64,000 nt of DNA from Orobanche coerulescens. Taxonomy: Eukaryota > Streptophyta > Magnoliopsida > Lamiales > Orobanchaceae. A program made the translations under genes and the position numbers. The stretch's first letter is position 1. Each line of letters begins with the position of its first letter. The notes below the pieces were generated by a model. The model did not search any database. It saw only the letters and a program-made list of their open reading frames with translations, and had not been told where the DNA came from. This document shows, one piece after another, positions 56,731 through 64,000 of this stretch. Location: the NCBI GenBank assembly GCA_033398695.1, contig JAWKAU010000244.1:108473-172472 (forward strand), given 5' to 3'.

Positions 56731-58259
56731 AATTCTCAATATAGAAGGCTCAAATCTAACCAATAAACCCGAGTTTTCGTAGAGTTCAGACTCGAATACG
56801 TGCAGCATGGTCTTATCACCTATTAACAAGACTTAATCAAGAAGTAAATGCTTAATTAGAGTCATTGTAGCCAATTAGAAGTACAAAAGGATCGAATCTA
56901 ATCAATAAACCCGAGTTTTAATAGAGTTGTCACTCGAATACATGTGACGTGGTCTAATCTCCTACTAACAATACTTAATCAATAAGTAAAGGCTTAATCA
57001 GAGCTATTATAGCCAATTATCAATACAAATGCTCGAATCAAATTAATAAAACTAAGTTTCCATAGAGTTCCGACTCGAATACATGTAGTGGCCTTATCTC
57101 ATATTAAGAAAACTTAATCAAGAAGTAAAGGCCTAATCGAGCTATTATAGCCAATCATTGCTACAACAAGACCTAATCAAAAAGTAAAAACATAATTGAA
57201 GTTGTTATAGCCAATTACGAGTAGAAAAGGCTCGAATCTAATCAATAAACAGAGTTTTTATAGAGTTTAGAGCTCGAATGCATGTAATGTGGTCTTATCT
57301 CCTATTAACGGGCTTATTCAAGAAGTAAAGACTTAATTGGAGCTATTACATCCGATCCTTGCTACAACAAGAATTAATCAAGAAGTAAAGGTTTAATCGT
57401 AGTTGTTATAGTCGATTCTCGGTACAAAGGCTCGAATCTAACCAATAAACCCAAGTTTTCGTAAAGTTCCAACTCGAATACATGCAACATGGTCTTATTT
57501 CCTATTAACCGAGACTAAATCAAGTAAAGGCTTAATTGGAGCGATTATAGGCAGTTTGAGTACAAAGGCTCGAGTCAAGATATACGAGTTTTCATAGTGT
57601 TCGACTCGAATACATGTAATGTGGTCTAATTCCTATTAACATGACTTAATCAAAGTAAAGATTTAATCGATGCTATTATAGCCAATTTTCAATCTTGAAT
57701 GCTTGGATCTAATCAATAAACCCGAGTTTCGTTGAGTTCCAACTCGAATGCATGTAACATGGTCTATCTCATATTAACAAGACTTAATGAAGAAGTAACG
57801 GCTTAATCGGAGCTAGTATAGCCAATCTTTGAACATAATCAAGAACTAAAAGCTTAGTCGAGTTGTTATACCAATCCCGATTACAAAGGCTCGAATCTAA
57901 CGATAAACTCGAGTTTTTATAGAGACTCAAATACATGCAACATGGACTTATCTCCTATTAACAAGACTTAATGAAGAAGTAAAGGCTTAATCGAGCTATT
58001 ATAGCCAATTAAGTACAAAGGCTCGAACCTAATCAATTAATCGAGTTTTAATAGAGTGCGACTCGAATACATGTAACGTGGTCTAATCTCCTACTAACGA
58101 TACTTAATCAAGAAGTAAAGGCTTAATCGGAGTTGTTATCGCTAATTCTCAATATAAATGCTCGAATTTAATCAATAAAACCGAGATTTTGTAGAGTTAA
58201 ACTCGAATACATGTAGTGGTCTTATCTCTATTAGCGAGGACTTAATCAGAAGTAAATCT
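56731..58259. repeat. Satellite array, right part
   Basis: Continuation of the array at 47836-49380, with unit starts near 56746, 56884, 57028, 57228, 57427, 57564, 57708, 57887, 58018 and 58158: mostly 131-144 bp, with units near 180-200 bp. It ends where the C LTR begins (58260). No coding. Confidence 0.9.
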
Positions 58260-59180
58260 TGATACAAATTTGCTCGAATGTGAATTTGTATCGGTCGGAG
58301 TATGTGGAATTATATCGTAGCGGAGGTATATTTTTGTGGATAGGGTATTTCGAATGTAAAATTATGGAAATAATATTGGATATAGTAACAAAATCGACCA
58401 AGAAGGTTCGGCCGAACAAGAACAAAGATTTATCGAATTAGACCTACAATTCGATAAGGTGATTTCTTCTCAAGACCTATTGAGAACCGATCGGATTAAT
58501 ACTCAAAACGCTTCAAATAATAATCAAGGTTTTGATGAAACTCATTCAACAAGGGTGTAATACAAAGTGCATTATCTTCTTCAACATTCAATAATTGCTA
58601 TTACAAGAATCACCAATACTACGTATAGGGATGTAGTCTTCTAAAAATCAACTAAAGAAAACAAAAATATAAGATCACATGATCTTGAAAAGAAAGACAA
58701 AATCAAGTTAAAAATATAAAGGGAACACAAAATCAAATCATATCAAAGGGAAGGGAACACAATCTTGATAAAGAAAGGAAAAGAAGATAAAAATCAACAC
58801 ACAAAGACTATAAAAAAAAGAAAGGTGGCGGCCCGAACACGGGCCGTGTCGGCTGAGACACGGCCATGGCGCACGTTCTGGCGAATCTTGGTTGGCGGGA
58901 CTCGGCCGTGTCTGGGACACGATCGGGTTAGGTAAGCGGCGCCTTGGCACTTTAGAAAGAGTTCGGCATGGGCCGTGTGCTGTGAGGGCCAAGTTCGGCG
59001 ACGGTGACTTTTGCTTTTAGGAATAGTGCGACACGGTCGAGGCCGAGCACCATGGTCACTCCACGTTTTGTGTCCGTTTTCTCGCAAAAATATGTAGTTG
59101 TAAGTGCATGGCGTGTTGTAAGGTCACTCACATTGATTCTTACCTCGCCTTCTTCATTTGTATTTATCAATCTCATATCA
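58260..59180 (-). repeat. 3' LTR of element C
   Basis: 921 bp, ends TGATACAA and CATATCA. Read on minus it has the peptide EGEVRINVSDLTTRHALTTT and FCEKTDTKRGV (59160-59050), a GC-rich block (about 58830-59060), the palindrome AAGATCACATGATCTT (58671-58686) and ACTAC / GTAGT around the TATA at 58618-58637. So a gypsy element carries the LARD-style LTR. Confidence 0.82.
58618..58686 (-). promoter_or_regulatory. Core promoter of element C LTR
   Basis: Read on minus: palindrome (58686-58671), then ACTAC, ATCCCTATAC, GTAGT (58637-58618). Same order and spacing as in the LARD LTRs on the plus strand. Confidence 0.5.
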
Positions 59181-59595
59181 TCTCCTCCCCCTTTAAAGGG
59201 AATTGTCCTCAATTCCAAAATTCCGTCATCATCAAGGTAAGGCGAAAGATCCCCAACATTAAAGGTTGCATGAACCCCATAATCTCTTGGAAGTTCTAAC
59301 TTGTATGCATTGTCGTTCACCTTCACAATTACTTTAAGCGGTCCCTCGCTCGCGGCATTGCTTGTTCTTACATTTACTCGAAATTGCTCTTTTCTCAATT
59401 CACCAACCGAATAATCTCGGTTTTCTTTGCTTGTTCGACTTTATTTTGTAAGTTTCATTTATCTCCTTGATTCGATTACGTACTTGCTCGTGTAATTTCA
59501 TCATTGACTTGACCGACTCTGCATCCTTTATACACCAACTCGTCACTAGGCAATGAAATTAGATCTAACGGCATGTAAGGATTCAACCCATAAAG
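59181..59595 (-). pseudogene. Element C integrase tail
   Basis: Frame 59398-58952: KVNDNAYKLELPRDYGVHAT, FNVGDLSPYLDDDGILELRT and IPFKGGGDD, then it continues through the purine tract into the LTR for over 50 codons. Upstream pieces (SDELV near 59530, INETYK near 59450) belong to the linker. It is the clearest example here of polyprotein coding that crosses the LTR boundary. Confidence 0.82.
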
Positions 59596-60501
59596 CGTCA
59601 CGAATTCTCACTTGTGATGCGAATTAAGCTATCGTCTGGAAGAGCTTTTGTGGCGGAAGCTATCGGCAAAGCGTCGAAGCGGCGACAACGGCTCGCTACG
59701 GCAACAATCTTTGGCGAGTGATGAAAGCGGTGATTAAATCTGACCACAAGGCGAAATTTGGTCGAATGAAAAGACTCGAAGCGGCACGTTTCGTTCGGAA
59801 GCGGTTTAAGGCGAAACACGTTCGAAGGATCGAACAACACTTTATACGAAATATTGAACAAGTATACAAGCGTATCGAATAATAAATGAATATCGAAACA
59901 AGATATAAGCAGATGTTTTATCAAATTAGACCTATAATTTGATAAAGTGATTTCTCCTCAAGACCTATTGAGAATCAATCAGTTAGTATTGAAACGCGTC
60001 GAATAAAAACCAAGTTTTGATGAAAAGCATTCACCGGGGAAAAACACAAAGTGTTCTCAATTCTTCAACATTCAATACTCTCCTATTACAACTCTCTGCC
60101 ACTATTTATAGGCAAAAGTGGCACGACAAAATAACTTAAACTATTACAATTTGTTCTTTAAAATAATGAAAGGATAATAAAAGGTTCTTCATGTCACTTG
60201 TTGACAAAAGTAAAAGTTAGGTCTTTGTCTCCAAGTTGAAGTTTGTGACCGCCCTTTTGCCAAGAATCCTGTTGCCTTTGTAAGAGAAAAGAACATTCTT
60301 TTATTTGTTTAGTTGCCACTTGATTCTTTTCCCCTCCCCAAGGTCTTGCTTGTCTTTTGTTTAAGTTACTCCAATTCCGACTATCAAGGTAACTCATTGC
60401 CTCGTTTACATTTTCTCGCCTAAGTAGGTTGTAGTGCGATCGAGGTGTTTTACGTCAATTCTTACTTCATCTTCTTCGCTTGGAGTATTGGCTTCGTATC
60501 A
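59596..60501. repeat. Solo LTR in element C
   Basis: An LTR-like unit starting TGATGCGAATTAAG at 59615 and ending CTTCGTATCA at 60501. TAAAG (59591-59595) and TAAAC (60502-60506) look like the target duplication, and joining there restores the integrase SP.EEVYGLNP frame of C. The 19 bp before TGATGCG are unexplained. Read on minus, it has GCCACT / AGTGGC (60098-60122) around the TATA. Related to the A LTR. Confidence 0.72.
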
Positions 60502-61740
60502 TAAACTTCTTCAAGCGGAGAGTGTGCCGTGGCATGAGTAGGATAATGATTATAAGCAAACTCCGCATGTGCAAGCTTCAAATCCCAATCCTTTTGTCTC
60601 TTGCACATAAGACCACGTAATAAAGTGCCCAAGGTTCGATTGGTTACCTCGGTTTGGCCGTTCGTTTACGGATGATTCGGCGTGCTAAATAGAAGTTTGG
60701 TTCCCACCGATCCGAAATAGTCGTCTTGAGACCCCATGCAATTGTACAATCTCTCGGAAGTACAAATCGGCGATATTTCTCCGTCGTCCATTTTGTGGCA
60801 AGCCACAAAGTGAGCTATCTTGAAAATCGATCTATAACAACCATAATAGCATCCCTCCCTCATTGAGTACGAGGTAAAGCAACAATGAAATCCATCGAGA
60901 CATCTTTCCATGGCCTTTCGGAATCGGCAAAGGCGTGTATACTCGACTTGAGCGAACTCTTAGCAATATGGCATGTCACACACTTACTAGTTATGTCATT
61001 CACATCCCCTTGCATCCTTGGCAATAAAAATGTTCCTTAAGTACCTCTAATGTCTTAGCCGGACCAAAATGGCCGGCCAAGCCTCCGTGAGCTTCCCGAA
61101 CCAACAATTCTCGAACCGCGTGTTTGGATAAGCAAAGGCGATTTCCTTTGAAAGAGGATGCCTTCTTGTATCGTAAATTCTCCAAACGGACCTGATTTGC
61201 AATGAGTGAAAGTCTCACCAAAATCCACATCACCATCATAATATTCCTTCAACGTCTCGAACCACTAGCAAGCGAACATCAAGAGTAGAGAGCAAGGCAT
61301 ACCGTCTAGACAACGCATCCATCATAATGTTGCTCTTGCCATCCCTTATACTTCGATAAAAAGTGGAGCGATTGCAAGAACTCCACCCACTTAGCATGTC
61401 TCGGACTCAACCTGTTGCCCATTAATATATTTCAAAGACTCGTGATCGAATGTAGAATAAAGTGTTTAGCCGAAGATAATGACTCGATGATCGAGAGCTC
61501 TCACAATGGCATAGAACTCTTTGTCATAAGTATAATAGTTGAGTCGAGCCCCACCCGATTTCTCAGAAGTATCACGATCGGTCGTCTCACTTGGACGAGA
61601 ACCGCCCCGATACCCACTCCACTCGCGTCACATTCTACCTCGACGGTTGTGAAAAATCGGAGTAACGCCAAGATAGGTGCCTCACACATATTTGTTTTCA
61701 ACTTTTCAAACGCCTCTTGGGCGGCCAGTTCCACACAAAT
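60502..61740 (-). pseudogene. Element C integrase core and RNase H
   Basis: RNase [21 protein letters not shown] (61650-61590), KEF and AI.ALDHR-type pieces near 61500, VMADALSR-like near 61310. Integrase: [20 protein letters not shown] (61110-61055), then fragments DGFHCCFTSYSM and AHFVACHKMDD (60900-60780), and LLFSTPNHP (60690-60670). The second-Asp segment is deleted. Not functional. Confidence 0.78.
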
Positions 61741-62473
61741 GGTCCTTTTTCAAGCATTAGTTATCGGAATTCAAATGGTGCTAAAGTCTCGGATGAACCT
61801 CAGATAGAATGAAGCAAGTCCGTGGAAGGATTGGACTTTCGTGATGGTCTTAGGAGTAGGCCAAGACTTAATCGCCTCGGTCTTGGCTTGATCAACCGAC
61901 ACTCCTTCCTTTGAAATGATGTAGCCAAGAAAGGCTACACTTTCGACTAAAGCGAGCACTTCTCCTTCTTCGATAAAGCTTTTGGTCCCAAAGGGTCTCG
62001 AAGATTTGCCTCTAGTGCCGGTATGTTCTTGTAATGATCGACTATAAATCAAGATGCCATCGAATATCTGACGACAAACTTTCCAAAAATGGTTTAAGTA
62101 CCTCATTCATTAATCTCATGAAAGTACTTGGCGCATTTGTAAGGCCAAAGGGCATGACGAGCCACTCATTACAATCCATGTTTTGTTTTAAAAGCCGTCT
62201 TCCATTCATCACCTTCTGCATGCGAATTTGATGATAACCGCTTCTCAAATCAATTTTGAAAAACCAAGAACCATGCAATTCATCAACATATCATCAAGTC
62301 TCGGAATTGGGAATCGATACTTGATGGTTATGTTATTCACGGCTCTATTATCTATACACATTCGCCATAATCCATCTTTCTTGGGACAAGCAAAGCGGAA
62401 CCGCACAAGGACTCAAACTCTCTCGAAACGTACCCGCGATTTATTAGCTCCTCGATTTGTTGTTGTAACTCGT
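61741..62473 (-). pseudogene. Element C reverse transcriptase
   Basis: [40 protein letters not shown] (62278-62100), then the YLDD position is disrupted ([12 protein letters not shown] near 62050). FLGYIISKEGVSVDQAKTEA and [19 protein letters not shown] follow (61920-61775). The front end is cut by the B5 LTR. Confidence 0.8.
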
Positions 62474-63339
62474 CCCGATATCTAATATTCCACTCGAAGC
62501 TCGATAAAATCGGCGTCGACGATACGCATGGCCATGCATCATTATACTTAGGAGAAAGAATACGCGGATTGGAGTTCGTTGTTAATCGGAATCGGAGTAA
62601 CGTAAAATTCGGCAGCAGAACAGTCGAAAGCATGAAGATCGGCCAAAACATGCTTGAAAGGGACCCTTTGTCTTCATATCTTTCACAAGATATGTGAAGA
62701 TCACCCTTCCCACCTTGTTTGATAAATCGGCCAAGACAAATAAAAGATCAAGATTTTCATATCTTATCAAGATACATGAAGAATAAATCTCCCAAGACTC
62801 CCCACCTGATCGGCGAAAATCTCCCATGGATGAAGACTTTAATCAAGTTTTGTTCAACATGTCAAAGTCATACTACACTCCAAGATACTTGAAGATTGTC
62901 AATTTCTCCTCCCCCACACCACATCTCGGTAGAAGACATAAGGAAGCTTGGTGTTTCGTTTTTTCTTGTTGTTTTGGTAACATTATCCTTGTAAACTACT
63001 ATATATAGTAGTGTTCGTTGTACTTGTAAATCATCGAGAATCATAATAAACATTGTATTTCCTTTGAAATATACGTTGAGCGAATTCGACAAACTTTAGT
63101 TATTATTTCGACGAGTCTCGAGATTTTAACATGATAAATTCTCAAAAGGTCTAGGGAAGAGATTACACTTATATCTAGTTATAGGACTAGTTCTATAAAA
63201 ACACACCAAACTCCGTACATCATACTATATCACGGCGAATCCCATTAAATTCGTCCATCACCTTTGTAATTTTGATCCATATTGTAAACTTGTTAATCTT
63301 CCGTTGTGTTTATACGCATTACTTACGTAATTCGTATCA
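62474..63339 (+). repeat. 5' LTR of gypsy B5
   Basis: Homologous to 33514-34419, with the palindromic TATA at 62995-63012 and AATAAA near 63047. The middle (62690-62990) resembles B4 more than B3 (ATCTCCCATGGATGAAGACTT), so it is a mixed LTR type. Ends TTCGTATCA. Confidence 0.86.
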
Positions 63340-63343
63340 TAAG

Positions 63344-63355
63344 TGGTATCGAGAC
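63344..63355 (+). other. Primer-binding site of B5
   Basis: TGGTATCGAGAC, one base different from the B3 site, four bases after the LTR. Confidence 0.72.
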
Positions 63356-63389
63356 ATTTGTCTCACCGGTCTCGGCGTTACTCGAGAAG

Positions 63390-64000
63390 ATGGCATTCAG
63401 GTGGAGAAGTAGCACAACTACGTGATGTTCTTCGCGGCTTCTGGAACCGAGAATCCATGCAGCGAGGACATGACACCATGCATGCACCACGACATGCGGA
63501 TGAATACAAGACGTGAACTTAGGAGTTCGTAGGCGGCACCGATCACGAGGTTTATTTGGAGTGGGAAAGAAAAATTGAGCAGATGTTCGAGTTCAAGGAG
63601 CTCGATGACAGTGCGTTGCAAGTGCGCGATTCTCAAACTTGGAAAGGAGCTTCCCTTTGGTTTGAGCGAATGAAGACACAAAGAAGTCGTCTGGAAGAAG
63701 ATACGTTCGTAGGATTCCACTAAAGGAAACTACGAAAAGATATGTCCCGGCTACACACAAGCTAAGTACGTGCAGAAAAATTTAGACCTCACGCAAGGAA
63801 AGCTAAGTGTCGAGAGTACATCGAGGAGTTTGAAAACTTATCCTTGATGGGAGAACTTGAAGAAAGCGAAGAATTACGCATGTCGGTTTCTACGAGGTTT
63901 GAACAAAAATATTGCTAATTAGTGGAACTCTACCTATTAGGCTTGATACTTTATGCGGGCTTTGCATAAAGTTGGAAAATCAAAACAAAACAAAACTCTC
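63390..64000 (+). pseudogene. Gypsy B5 Gag, 5' part
   Basis: ATG at 63390 (MAFRWRSSTTT after a frameshift against MAFTDEEVAQL). Recognisable pieces: FVGGTDHEVYLEWERKIEQM and FEFKELD near 63525-63610, ENLSLMGELEESEELRMS near 63830-63880, LCGLCIKLENQNKTKL at the edge. Several small indels. It continues past the window. Confidence 0.8.

Larger units (their letters stand above)
58260..62473 (-). mobile_element. Element C: 3' part of a decayed Ty3/gypsy element
   Basis: On minus: 3' LTR 58260-59180, integrase tail 59181-59595, a solo LTR insertion (59596-60501), integrase 60502-61060, RNase H 61061-61740, RT 61741-62473. The 5' half is cut off by B5. It is closer to A than to B in many positions, with more frame breaks. 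Confidence 0.82.
62474..64000 (+). mobile_element. Gypsy B5: 5' end of a Ty3/gypsy element, cut by the window edge
   Basis: Plus-strand 5' LTR (about 62474-63339), primer site and Gag, very similar to B3. The LTR start is altered (TCCCGATATCT where B3 has TGATACGATATCT). The rest lies beyond the window, so the target duplication cannot be checked. Confidence 0.88.

Overview
The window is 64 kb of plant nuclear DNA made almost entirely of transposable elements, nested inside one another and inside a satellite array. I found no host gene, tRNA, rRNA or CRISPR. The plant origin rests on several points. The Ty3/gypsy elements carry initiator-Met-tRNA type primer sites. Two LINEs carry ORF1 proteins of the DUF4283 plus CCHC-knuckle type and ORF2 ends of the zf-RVT type, an arrangement seen in plant L1 elements. 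A eudicot is plausible, but I cannot name the species.

The oldest layer is an AT-rich satellite with monomers of about 141 bp and a longer variant of about 200 bp (10561-10703, 47836-49380, 56731-58259). A minus-strand Ty3/gypsy element, A, landed in it. Its LTRs now lie 36 kb apart (10704-11737 and 46803-47835). A was then split by a 4.3-kb non-autonomous element (LARD1, 13686-17967), by a plus-strand L1-type LINE (LINE1, 19297-42206, with a 14-bp target duplication), and by a second non-autonomous element (LARD2, 42931-46603). LINE1 was itself split by gypsy B2 (21020-27377), a minus-strand LINE3 (27954-32362) and gypsy B3 (33514-39516). To the left, a minus-strand LINE2 (about 1641-10560) holds a solo LTR (2094-3245) and gypsy B1 (4356-10407). 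To the right, a solo LTR in the satellite (49381-56730) was split by gypsy B4 (49439-55818). It is followed by a truncated gypsy C (58260-62473), which holds another solo LTR, and by the 5' end of gypsy B5 (62474 to the window edge). Five-bp target duplications are exact for the solo LTR at 2094, B1, LARD1, B2, B3 and B4, so the nesting order is well supported.

The gypsy elements code for Gag (CCHC knuckle), protease (DGGS), RT (YLDD), RNase H and integrase, followed by a C-terminal extension that reads through the polypurine tract into the 3' LTR. The reading frames are broken by many small frameshifts. Many differences between the paired LTRs are single-base losses in a GGCCG/CCG context, so some of this 'decay' may be base-calling error. 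The two LARDs keep a Gag remnant, a conserved acidic ORF of unknown function and the end of the gypsy polyprotein, but no protease, RT or integrase core.

Two observations stand out. The LTR core promoters share a two-part palindromic layout: an upstream palindrome (not seen by me in B), then the TATA box enclosed in an inverted repeat whose arm sequence differs between families while the pairing is kept. Also, several diverged LTR families encode one conserved peptide just inside the LTR start.
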